Below the pieces are notes generated by a model. It was not told the DNA's origin and searched no databases. It saw nothing but the letters and a program-made list of their open reading frames with translations. The translations under genes were made by a program, and so were the position numbers. From contig CAJFNH010000129.1 in the NCBI GenBank assembly GCA_904394195.1, positions 1 to 6,338 on the forward strand: DNA of 6,338 nucleotides, in the 5' to 3' direction. The DNA is from Candidatus Gallimonas caecicola. Lineage in GTDB: Bacteria; Bacillota; Clostridia; Christensenellales; Borkfalkiaceae. Shown in pieces: positions 1 through 6,119 of this stretch (its first letter is position 1; the number at the start of each line of letters is the position of its first letter).

Positions 1-598
1 CAACGTCGAACGCAACCTCAAGGACGCGGACGGCGTGCTCATCCCGGGCGGCTTCGGCGGGCGGGGCATCGAGGGCAAGATCGCCGCCTGCCGCTATGCG
101 CGCGAGCACAACATTCCATACCTCGGCATCTGCCTGGGAATGCAGGTGGCGGTCATCGAGTATGCGCGCAACGTCCTGGGTATCCCGGACGCCAATTCTT
201 CCGAGTTCTTCCCCGAAGGGAAAAATTCCGTCATCGACCTCATGCCAGACCAATACGGCGTGAAGATGGGGGGGACCATGCGCCTGGGCGCATACCCCTG
301 CCTCGTTTTGGGCGATAAAATGAAGGAAGCGTACAAGTGCGGTCTCATCCACGAGCGCCACCGCCATCGCTTCGAGTTCAACAACGACTACCGTGAGCGC
401 TTCGAAGCGGGCGGAATGAAGATCGCGGGTACCTCGCCGGACGGCACGCTGTGCGAGGCGGTGGAGGTCCCCGCCAACGACTTCTTTGTGGGCGTGCAAT
501 TCCATCCCGAGTTCAAATCCCGCCCCAACAACGCACACCCGCTCTTCCGCGAGTTTATCCGTTACGCGGTCATGTACTCTGAAAAGAAGGCAAAATAA
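1..598 (+). CDS. pyrG: CTP synthase, C-terminal glutaminase part (5' end outside the window)
   Basis: CTP synthase makes CTP from UTP, ATP and glutamine in the cytoplasm, the last step of pyrimidine nucleotide synthesis. Only about 198 codons are visible, open from base 2 to the TAA at 596-598. They cover the class I glutamine amidotransferase domain; the amidoligase (synthetase) domain, roughly the first 335 residues of a usual ~535, lies upstream of the window. Directly visible are the oxyanion-hole stretch PGGFGGRGIEGK, the nucleophile cysteine in GICLGMQ (codon 131-133), the family-typical GGTMRLG and ERHRHRFEFNN, and the HPE of the triad (His 503-505, Glu 509-511). All three triad residues are present, so the glutaminase half looks active. 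The Met-initiated open frame at 35 is not a real start, because the reading frame and family similarity continue to the window edge. The next gene, dapL, begins 2 bases after the stop, suggesting co-transcription. Identification is very secure. Confidence 0.97.
   Translation, partial: NVERNLKDADGVLIPGGFGGRGIEGKIAACRYAREHNIPYLGICLGMQVAVIEYARNVLGIPDANSSEFFPEGKNSVIDLMPDQYGVKMGGTMRLGAYPCLVLGDKMKEAYKCGLIHERHRHRFEFNNDYRERFEAGGMKIAGTSPDGTLCEAVEVPANDFFVGVQFHPEFKSRPNNAHPLFREFIRYAVMYSEKKAK
584..590 (+). promoter_or_regulatory. Ribosome binding site of dapL
   Basis: AAGAAGG lies 10 bases before the dapL ATG and inside the last codons of pyrG. It supports the start at 601 and translation from a shared message. 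The match to the anti-Shine-Dalgarno is moderate. Confidence 0.55.
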
Positions 599-600
599 GC

Positions 601-1797
601 ATGAAGATCAACGAAAATTTTTTAAAACTCAAGGACAGCTATCTCTTCGCCACGGTGGGCAGAAAGACGTCCGAATATCGCGCAGCGCACCCCGATAAGG
701 AGGTCATCCGCCTCTCCATCGGCGACGTCACGCGTCCGCTCGCGCCCGCCGTCATCCGCGCGATGCACGCGGCGGTGGAGGATATGTCCCGCGCCGAGAC
801 CTTCAAGGGATATGGTCCCGACCAGTATTGCTACGCCTATGACGCCCTGCTCGACACCATCGTTGCAAGCTACGCGCGCAAGGGCGTGACGCTCGCCAAG
901 GGCGAGGTGTTCGTCTCGGACGGCGCCAAGTCCGACTGCGGCAATATCCTCGATATCTTCTCCGGGGACAACGTCGTCCTTGTGCCCGATCCCGTCTATC
1001 CCGTCTACCTCGATACCAACATCATGGCGGGCAGAAAGGTGATCTTTGCAAACGCCAACGAGAGCAACGGATTTTTGCCCATGCCCGATGAGAGCGTACA
1101 GGCGGACATCATCTATATCTGTTCGCCCAACAACCCCACGGGCGCAGCCTATACGCGCGAACAGCTCAAGGCGTGGGTGGACTACGCCCTCCGCCACAAT
1201 GCCGTCATCCTCTACGACGCAGCGTACGAGTACTTCGTCACGGACGAGAAGTACGCGCGCAGCATCTACCAGGTGGAGGGGGCGAAGGAGTGCGCCATCG
1301 AGCTGTGCTCCTATTCCAAGACGGCGGGCTTCACGGGCGTGCGGTGCGGCTACACCATCGTGCCCGAGGCGCTCGTGCGCGGCGGGGCGTCCCTCAACAG
1401 GCTGTGGGCGCGCAGGCAGTCCACCAAGTTCAACGGCGTGAGCTACATCACGCAGATGGGGGCGGCTGCCGTGTTCACGGAGGAAGGCGAGCGCGAGATC
1501 GCGGAAAATATCGCCTATTACCGTGAAAACGCGCGCATCATTTCCGAATGCCTCGACGAGCTGGGCATCTGGTACACGGGCGGCAAAAATTCTCCCTATA
1601 TCTGGCTCAAATGCCCGGGCGGCATGACGAGCTGGCAGTTTTTTGACTATCTTCTTGAGAACGCACAGGTGGTCGGCACGCCCGGGAGCGGCTTCGGCGC
1701 CAACGGCGAAGGGTTCTTCCGACTGACCGCGTTCGGCACGCATGAAAATACCCGCCGCGCATGCGAGCGCATCCGCGCCCTGCTCGGCAAAAAATAA
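601..1797 (+). CDS. dapL: LL-diaminopimelate aminotransferase (DapL), 398 aa
   Basis: DapL is a PLP-dependent fold-type I aminotransferase. It converts tetrahydrodipicolinate directly to LL-diaminopimelate with glutamate as amino donor, bypassing the succinylase/acetylase steps to lysine and the peptidoglycan meso-DAP. The whole protein follows the family. Visible are the N-terminal NENFLKLKDSYLF, IGDVTRPLAP (40-49), VSDGAKSD (105-112), DPVYPVY (130-136), SPNNPTG (175-181), the PLP-contact Asp206 and Tyr209, and the Schiff-base Lys240 in SYSKTAGFTG (codon 1318-1320). Further on are RRQSTKFNGVSY (271-282) and Arg374 in FFRLTAF, the expected carboxylate-binding arginine. Length is slightly short of the usual ~400-410 because the segment after MAGRK is compact. 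The canonical YGxEQGYxFL region reads YGPDQYCYAYDALL (71-84) with two extra residues. From memory of the Arabidopsis enzyme, the Glu of that motif helps select substrate; here it is Asp74. The start is fixed by the conserved N-terminus and the 2-base gap to pyrG. Another aminotransferase specificity is possible but less likely. Confidence 0.93.
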   Translation: MKINENFLKLKDSYLFATVGRKTSEYRAAHPDKEVIRLSIGDVTRPLAPAVIRAMHAAVEDMSRAETFKGYGPDQYCYAYDALLDTIVASYARKGVTLAKGEVFVSDGAKSDCGNILDIFSGDNVVLVPDPVYPVYLDTNIMAGRKVIFANANESNGFLPMPDESVQADIIYICSPNNPTGAAYTREQLKAWVDYALRHNAVILYDAAYEYFVTDEKYARSIYQVEGAKECAIELCSYSKTAGFTGVRCGYTIVPEALVRGGASLNRLWARRQSTKFNGVSYITQMGAAAVFTEEGEREIAENIAYYRENARIISECLDELGIWYTGGKNSPYIWLKCPGGMTSWQFFDYLLENAQVVGTPGSGFGANGEGFFRLTAFGTHENTRRACERIRALLGKK

Positions 1798-1816
1798 AAT
1801 AAGGGACGAGAACGGT

Positions 1817-3304
1817 ATGGAAAACGGCAGACAAGCGGGCGTGCTGTGCCATATCTCTTCCCTTCCTGGGAAGTACGGCATCGGCTCGTTCGGCAAAGAG
1901 GCGTATCGGTTTGCAAAGCTGCTCAAAAAGTGCGGCGTAAAGTACTGGCAGGTGCTACCCCTCGTACAGACGGGCTACGGCGATTCGCCCTACAGCTCGG
2001 TGGCGTGTACCTCGGGCAATCCCTATTTCATCGACCTTGACATGCTCGCCGGGGAGGGACTGCTCACGCGCGAGGACCTTGCCGAGGCGCGCCATCTTCC
2101 CGGCGTCGTCGGCTATGGCGCACTCTACAACGAGCGCTATCTCACGCTGCGCAAGGCGTTCGACCGCTTCAATTTCGACAGCGAACAGTTCCGCGCCTTT
2201 GTCAGAAAGGGCACGGCGGAGGATTACGCGCTGTTCATGACGTCAAAGCGCGTGTACGGCGAGAATTTCCTCTACTGGCAGGAGCCCCTCAAGTACCGCG
2301 ATCCCGACGCGCTGGAACGGCTGCGCACCGACTATCACGAGGAGTACCTCTTCTGGAATTTCCTGCAATATGAATTTGAGCGGCAGTGGAAGGCGCTCAA
2401 GGCGTACTGCAATTCGCTGGGTATCTCCATCATCGGGGACATCCCGCTCTATGTTGCCGCCGACAGCGCCGACGTCTGGGCGCACCCCGAGCTGTTCAAG
2501 CTGGATGCGGAGCTGCGACCCACCAAGGTGGCGGGCGTCCCGCCCGACTATTTTTCGGAGACGGGACAGCTCTGGGGCAACCCCATCTACGACTGGGCGG
2601 CACACGAGAAGGAGAACTTCGCCTGGTGGACAAGGCGACTCGAGCATGCGCTTGCAACGTACGACGTCGTTCGCATCGACCACTTCCGCGGCATCGACCG
2701 CTATTACGAGATCCCCGCATTTGCCGAAACGGCGGTCAGGGGGGAGTGGAAAGAGGGCCCCGGTGAAAAGCTGTTTGCAAATATCGACGGAAAGGGCCGC
2801 ATCATCGCCGAGGACCTGGGCATTATGGATGAGGGCGTAAAGGCGCTTCGCGAAAAGCTGGGTTTTCCGGGCATGAAGGTGCTGCTCTTTGCCTTTGACG
2901 GGAATGAGGAGAACGAATTTCTGCCCAGGAACATCGGCGAGGCGTCCGTCTGCTATACGGGAACGCACGACAACGATACCGTTGCGGGCTATGTATCTTC
3001 GCTCTCTACCGAGGAGTTCCTGCTCTTCCGTTCGCGCGTTGCGCAGGCTCTGCAGGAAGAAGGCGTCTATGTGAAACTCGGGGACAAGGGCGAAGGCTTT
3101 GCCGAAGCTTTCTGCGCGCTTGCGCTCGCTTCGCGCGCAAGGCTCGCCGTTCTGCCCGTGCAGGATATCCTGGGGCTGGGGAACGAGGCGCGCATGAATT
3201 ACCCCGGCACCAACGAGGGGAATTGGACATTCCGCATGGAGAAACTGCCCTCGGGCGGGCCCATGCGCAGATTGAAGCGAAGGATAAAAGCATATCGGAG
3301 GTAG
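1817..3304 (+). CDS. malQ: 4-alpha-glucanotransferase (amylomaltase, GH77), 495 aa
   Basis: MalQ transfers alpha-1,4-glucan segments between maltodextrins and releases glucose, acting in the cytoplasm in maltose or glycogen breakdown. Family hallmarks seen are the N-terminal GVLCHISSLPGKYGIG, then YWQVLPLVQTGYGDSPYSS (residues 43-61), SGNPYFIDL, the nucleophile Asp288 in VRIDHFRG (codon 2678-2680), the acid/base Glu332 in IIAEDLG, Asp385 in YTGTHDND as third carboxylate, and the C-terminal GNEARMNYPGT with NWTFRME. All three GH77 catalytic carboxylates are present and length is normal for a ~500-aa bacterial MalQ. I chose ATG 1817 because the family similarity begins right after it and AAGGGACG lies about 10 bases upstream. 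An in-frame ATG at 1742 would add 25 residues overlapping dapL, with no family resemblance. The gene sits 19 bases after dapL and its stop overlaps the mscL ribosome binding site. No other glycogen or maltose gene is in view, so the physiological pathway cannot be read from context. Confidence 0.95.
   Translation: MENGRQAGVLCHISSLPGKYGIGSFGKEAYRFAKLLKKCGVKYWQVLPLVQTGYGDSPYSSVACTSGNPYFIDLDMLAGEGLLTREDLAEARHLPGVVGYGALYNERYLTLRKAFDRFNFDSEQFRAFVRKGTAEDYALFMTSKRVYGENFLYWQEPLKYRDPDALERLRTDYHEEYLFWNFLQYEFERQWKALKAYCNSLGISIIGDIPLYVAADSADVWAHPELFKLDAELRPTKVAGVPPDYFSETGQLWGNPIYDWAAHEKENFAWWTRRLEHALATYDVVRIDHFRGIDRYYEIPAFAETAVRGEWKEGPGEKLFANIDGKGRIIAEDLGIMDEGVKALREKLGFPGMKVLLFAFDGNEENEFLPRNIGEASVCYTGTHDNDTVAGYVSSLSTEEFLLFRSRVAQALQEEGVYVKLGDKGEGFAEAFCALALASRARLAVLPVQDILGLGNEARMNYPGTNEGNWTFRMEKLPSGGPMRRLKRRIKAYRR
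3297..3302 (+). promoter_or_regulatory. Ribosome binding site of mscL, overlapping the malQ stop
   Basis: GGAGGT lies 6 bases before the mscL ATG (3309). Its last base is the first base of the malQ TAG stop (3302-3304). This fixes the mscL start and suggests that ribosomes finishing malQ reach the mscL start directly. Confidence 0.8.
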
Positions 3305-3308
3305 GTTT

Positions 3309-3875
3309 ATGGCAGACGAGCAGAAGAAGGAAAAAAAGAAGGGCTTCTGGAAGGAATTCCGGGAGTTCATCGCAAAGGGCAATGTGCTCGACATGGCGGT
3401 CGGCATCATCATCGGCGGTGCATTCACGGCGATCGTCAATGCACTTTGCAACAATATTCTGAAGCCGATCATCAACTGGATCCTTGCCGCGATCATCGGC
3501 ACCGATTCGCTCGACCAGGTCTATACCTTCCTTGTTACGGCGTACACCACGGACGATACGGGCGCGCAGATCATCGATCTTGCGAACTCCATCTATATCG
3601 ATTGGGGAACGTGCATCAATGCAGTCATCAATTTCCTGCTGACGGCGCTCGTCTTGTTCCTCATCATCAAGGTCGTCATGAAGGTGAGCAAGATGCGCGA
3701 AGAGGCGAAGAAGGCATTGGAGGAGGCTGCTGAAAAGCGCAAGGCGGAGGAAGCTGCCGCTGCCGCCGGCGCGTCGGCTCCTTCCGGATCCGCTGCAGCG
3801 CCCGAAGTTGTCGCCGCGGAAGACTCTGCGGACGTGGCGGAAAAAACCCCTGCGGCACCGCCCGAAGAAAAATAA
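3309..3875 (+). CDS. mscL: Large-conductance mechanosensitive channel MscL with long Ala/Glu/Pro-rich tail, 188 aa
   Basis: MscL is a homopentameric inner-membrane channel that opens under membrane tension and releases solutes in hypo-osmotic shock. The protein starts with a lysine-rich stretch (residues 6-11), then the N-terminal amphipathic helix and the first membrane helix, EFREFIAKGNVLDMAVGIII (about 16-49), which matches the family signature GNVVDLAVGVIIGAAF. Residues Met29, Gly32 and Ile33 align with the E. coli gate residues Leu19, Gly22 and Val23. An extracellular loop spans about 64-98 and the second membrane helix about 99-124. E. coli MscL has 136 residues. Here about 60 residues follow the second helix: first a charged, probably helical KMREEAKKALEEAAEKRKAEE, then a low-complexity tail rich in Ala, Pro, Ser and Glu (150-188). 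The tail shows no recognisable domain. The gene follows malQ by 4 bases and is the last of the co-directional run; no clear intrinsic terminator follows it. Confidence 0.93.
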   Translation: MADEQKKEKKKGFWKEFREFIAKGNVLDMAVGIIIGGAFTAIVNALCNNILKPIINWILAAIIGTDSLDQVYTFLVTAYTTDDTGAQIIDLANSIYIDWGTCINAVINFLLTALVLFLIIKVVMKVSKMREEAKKALEEAAEKRKAEEAAAAAGASAPSGSAAAPEVVAAEDSADVAEKTPAAPPEEK

Positions 3876-3933
3876 CGCGTCTCATGTCCGCTGAATTTTA
3901 TGTTTCAGGGCATAATATTCTTGTACGGGGGAC

Positions 3934-3962
3934 TTGACAAAGGGCTGCCGTTGTGTTACCAT
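3934..3962 (+). promoter_or_regulatory. Sigma-70/SigA-type promoter of the rbsK-regulator unit
   Basis: A perfect -35 TTGACA (3934-3939) is followed by a 17-base spacer and TACCAT (3957-3962, 4 of 6 to TATAAT). The -10 is preceded by TG one base upstream (3954-3955), an extended -10. An alternative -10, CATAAT at 3960-3965, would need a 20-base spacer and is less likely. Expected transcription start is near 3969, giving a leader of about 40 bases before the rbsK ATG. Confidence 0.8.
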
Positions 3963-3970
3963 AATGTAGG

Positions 3971-3995
3971 TAAAGCGTTTTATTAAAGCGTTTCA
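3971..3995 (+). promoter_or_regulatory. Tandem LacI-family operator (two TAAAGCGTTT copies)
   Basis: TAAAGCGTTT occurs at 3971-3980 and again at 3984-3993, separated by TAT, so the centres are 13 bases apart. Each is a near-palindrome around CG (first copy TAAAGC/GTTTTA, 5 of 6 pairs; second 4 of 6), with the ANCGNT core of LacI-family operators. They lie immediately after the predicted start point, where a bound repressor would block initiation or early elongation. The downstream gene for a LacI-family protein is the obvious candidate ligand, which would make the unit autoregulated. A CcpA-type cre site shares the core and is an alternative, but the outer TG/CA bases of cre are absent. Binding is inferred. 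Confidence 0.72.
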
Positions 3996-3996
3996 G

Positions 3997-4002
3997 AAGG
4001 AG
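3997..4002 (+). promoter_or_regulatory. Ribosome binding site of rbsK
   Basis: AAGGAG lies 6 bases before the ATG at 4009, directly after the second operator copy. It is a near-consensus site and fixes the start. Confidence 0.8.
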
Positions 4003-4008
4003 AGAGAA

Positions 4009-4929
4009 ATGGCTATTTACATTGTCGGAAGTCTGAATATGGATCTTGTCATCCGTGCGCCGCGTATGCCCGAGGGGGGCGAGACCATCTCGGGCGAAGG
4101 GTTTATGACCAATCCGGGCGGAAAGGGCGCCAATCAGGCGGTCGCCGTCGCCAAGTCGGGCGGCGAGGCGCACATGGTCGGCTGCGTGGGCAGAGAGTTC
4201 GGTGCGGAACTGCTCGGAGCGCTCGCTCAGTACGGCGTCGGCGCGGAATATGTGCGGCGGGAAGAGGATATTTCAAGCGGGATCGCCGTCATTGTCGTAG
4301 CGGACGGGGACAACCGCATCATCCTTGATGCAGGCTCCAACGCACGCACCGACCGCGCGCTGATCGATGTTGCCCTGGCGCAGTCAAAGCCGGGGGACTA
4401 TCTTCTCGTGCAGCTCGAGATCGCGCTTCCCGTCGTTGCGTATGCGCTCAAACAGGCAAAACGGCGGGGGATGGTCACGGTACTCAATCCGGCGCCTGCG
4501 GCACAACTTTCCGCAGACGTATATGCTTTTTGCGACTGGTTCGTGCCCAATCAGACGGAGGCGCAGTTCTATACGGGGATCTATCCGTCCGACGAGGAGA
4601 GCATCCGCCGCTGCGCCGGGAAGCTGGGAGAGTTGGGCGTCAGGAACGTGCTTATCACGCTGGGAACGGACGGCTCCGCCTGCGTGAGCGACGGCAAGTT
4701 CTATCGTACGGAAGCGGTGCCGGCAAAAGCGGTCGACACGACGGCGGCGGGCGATACCTATGTCGGGGCGTTCGTTACCCGACTTTCGGAGGGCGCGGAC
4801 GTTGCGCGCGCAATGCGCTTTGCAAGCACAGCGTCTGCCCTTACCGTCACGCAGCGCGGGGCGCAGTGCGCGATCCCTCTGCGAGCACAGACGCAGGCGT
4901 ATGCCGTGGAAAAGGGCGTGGATATATGA
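4009..4929 (+). CDS. rbsK: Ribokinase (PfkB family), 306 aa
   Basis: Ribokinase phosphorylates D-ribose to ribose-5-phosphate with ATP in the cytoplasm, feeding the pentose phosphate pathway and nucleotide synthesis. It is a full-length PfkB-family kinase (~305-310 aa usual). The N-terminal GSLNMD (7-12) contributes to sugar binding, and PfkB signature 1 is seen in NPGGKGANQAVA (35-46). The NPAPA stretch is at 160-164 and the N-x-x-E motif at Asn181-Glu184 (NQTE), used for magnesium/phosphate handling. Signature 2, DTTAAGDTYVGAF (243-255), carries the catalytic base Asp249 and the GAGD-like anion hole. These features, especially GSLNMD together with NPGGKGAN, fit ribokinase better than fructokinase or 2-keto-3-deoxygluconate kinase, although other pentoses cannot be excluded. 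It is the first gene after the LacI-type operator and its stop overlaps the start of the regulator gene (ATGA at 4926-4929), so the two are translationally coupled. No rbsD or ribose transporter gene is in the window. Confidence 0.9.
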   Translation: MAIYIVGSLNMDLVIRAPRMPEGGETISGEGFMTNPGGKGANQAVAVAKSGGEAHMVGCVGREFGAELLGALAQYGVGAEYVRREEDISSGIAVIVVADGDNRIILDAGSNARTDRALIDVALAQSKPGDYLLVQLEIALPVVAYALKQAKRRGMVTVLNPAPAAQLSADVYAFCDWFVPNQTEAQFYTGIYPSDEESIRRCAGKLGELGVRNVLITLGTDGSACVSDGKFYRTEAVPAKAVDTTAAGDTYVGAFVTRLSEGADVARAMRFASTASALTVTQRGAQCAIPLRAQTQAYAVEKGVDI

Positions 4930-5957
4930 GCGAAAAACGCGCAAGGGTGACCATACGGGAGGTCGCACAGCGCGCGGGCGTTTCGCAGACTACCGTATCT
5001 CTGGTGCTCAACGGCAAGGACGCCTCTATTCCCGTTCCCACACGGGAACGGGTGCGCGAAGCGGCGCGCGAGCTGCACTACAGCACCGATCCCCTTGCCC
5101 GGGCGCTTGTCACCCGCAGGACAAATATTGTCGGCATCGTTGTGCCCGATATCGCAAACCCATTTTTTGCGCAGGCGGTGCGCTGTATGCAGGTGGCGCT
5201 TGCCGAACGGAGGTATGACGTCATCCTCTGCAACAGCGAAGAGCGCTTTGAAAACGATCTGCGCTATATCCGGCTGCTTGCGGGACGCAGCGTGGACGGC
5301 CTCATTCTGACGCCGAGTGCCGAGGCGTTTTCGCCACCGGAGAGCGCCCGTCTGCGCGCGCTGCTTGCGCAGCTCGATATCCCGTACATTTTCTTCGACC
5401 GCTATTTTGAAGATATGCCGTGGGCGGCAGTGGACAACGAAGGCAGCGCTTATCTCGCTGCGGGTGAGCTTCTGGCGCACGGGCATCGTGTCATCGGCGT
5501 GGTCACGGGGCCGCTCGCGCTCAACAGCAGCCGCAACCGCCTGGCGGGGGTGCGTCGCGCACTCGGCGAATACGGACTTATTTTGCCCGACGACCTTATT
5601 TTTGAGGGCAGGTATGATGTCGAAACGGGACAGCTGGGCGGAGAACTATTGCTGAAGCGGGGCGTGAGTGCGGTATTTGCATTCAGCGATATGCAGGCAT
5701 GCGGCGTCTATGCGAGCGCCCGCCGCATGGGGAAGCGGATCCCGGAGGACTGTTCGGTGATCGGGTTTGACGACAGTTTCTGTTCTTCCGTGCTCGATGT
5801 GCCGCTTTCGACCATGCGTCAGCCCGTGCAGGAGATCGCATCGCAGGCATGCAACATGCTGCTTGGGCGCATCGGGGGCGGGCAGGGGATTTCCTCCTTT
5901 TCGCTTCCGGCACGTCTGATCGCCCGTGCAAGTGTAAAAAATTCGGAAAATGCTTGA
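4926..5957 (+). CDS. LacI-family transcriptional regulator, RbsR-like, 343 aa
   Basis: This is a sugar-responsive DNA-binding repressor of the LacI/GalR family. The N-terminal helix-turn-helix is TIREVAQRAGVSQTTVSLVLNG (first part at residues 9-26, ending at 30). The hinge helix is LARALVTRRTN (57-67). The rest is a periplasmic-binding-protein-like core: IVVPDIANPFFAQAV (71-85), VILCNSEE (99-106), VDGLILTP (123-130), TGPLALNSSRNRLAG (194-208), FAFSDMQACGVY (251-262), VIGFDD (278-283) and LSTMRQP (294-300). TGP.....R.RL.G and ILCNSE resemble E. coli RbsR, which fits a ribose ligand, but effector identity is inferred. Start ATG 4926 is chosen because the conserved HTH begins eight residues later. 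The open frame runs upstream to 4530 only as a shadow of rbsK. AAAGGG at 4911-4916 is a plausible ribosome binding site, and ATGA overlap couples it to rbsK. It probably binds the tandem operator at 3971-3995 and represses its own unit. Confidence 0.9.
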   Translation: MSEKRARVTIREVAQRAGVSQTTVSLVLNGKDASIPVPTRERVREAARELHYSTDPLARALVTRRTNIVGIVVPDIANPFFAQAVRCMQVALAERRYDVILCNSEERFENDLRYIRLLAGRSVDGLILTPSAEAFSPPESARLRALLAQLDIPYIFFDRYFEDMPWAAVDNEGSAYLAAGELLAHGHRVIGVVTGPLALNSSRNRLAGVRRALGEYGLILPDDLIFEGRYDVETGQLGGELLLKRGVSAVFAFSDMQACGVYASARRMGKRIPEDCSVIGFDDSFCSSVLDVPLSTMRQPVQEIASQACNMLLGRIGGGQGISSFSLPARLIARASVKNSENA

Positions 5958-5987
5958 ATTGCGCCCCTTCGGATCCGGGATAAAAGT

Positions 5988-6019
5988 TAAATGCGCCGCG
6001 AGCGGCGAATTTATTTTTG
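5988..6019 (+). terminator. Probable intrinsic terminator of the regulator gene
   Basis: CGCCGC (5994-5999) and GCGGCG (6002-6007) form a GC stem; in practice about 5 bp with a 4-base loop. After one G-A mismatch it is extended by an outer AT stem (5988-5992 with 6009-6013). The 3' side runs into TTTATTTTTG. It stands 30 bases after the regulator stop. The T tract is interrupted by one A and partly used in the outer stem, so efficiency is uncertain. Confidence 0.5.
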
Positions 6020-6088
6020 CATAAAATCAGTAACAGAAATTTGTAACAAAATGAGCAGAGTGAGAGAAAATATCCGTCGGATAAACAT

Positions 6089-6114
6089 AAAAACCCCGCT
6101 TTTGCGGGGTTTTT
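6089..6114. terminator. Bidirectional intrinsic terminator
   Basis: AAAAACCCCGC (6089-6099), loop TTTT, GCGGGGTTTTT (6104-6114): a perfect 11-bp inverted repeat with a GC core and a T run at the 3' side on either strand. It lies between convergent units. On the plus strand it backs up the terminator of the regulator gene; on the minus strand it lies 5 bases past the CCA end of the lysine tRNA (CTT). Confidence 0.88.
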
Positions 6115-6119
6115 AACGG

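Noticed and set aside
1742..1816. Upstream in-frame ATG that would extend malQ by 25 residues into dapL
   Set aside because: The added residues do not resemble the MalQ N-terminus, whereas ATG 1817 has a ribosome binding site and family similarity directly after it.
622..1926. Minus-strand open frame of 434 codons opposite dapL
   Set aside because: It mirrors dapL codon positions in a GC-rich gene, has no family-like motifs and lacks its own context; dapL matches its family along its full length.
2243..3502. Minus-strand open frame of 419 codons opposite malQ and mscL
   Set aside because: It is a shadow of two convincingly identified genes, and the translation shows no recognisable domain.
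3891..3908. CTGAA...TTCAG hairpin after mscL as a terminator
   Set aside because: The stem is only 5 bp and AT-rich with no T run following; it is too weak to call.
4530..4925. Upstream extension of the regulator frame inside rbsK
   Set aside because: It is an alternative frame of rbsK; the LacI-family DNA-binding domain begins right after ATG 4926.
6051..6116. 21-codon open frame beginning ATGAGCAGAGTG after the regulator gene
   Set aside because: No ribosome binding site precedes it, and it runs through the bidirectional terminator hairpin.
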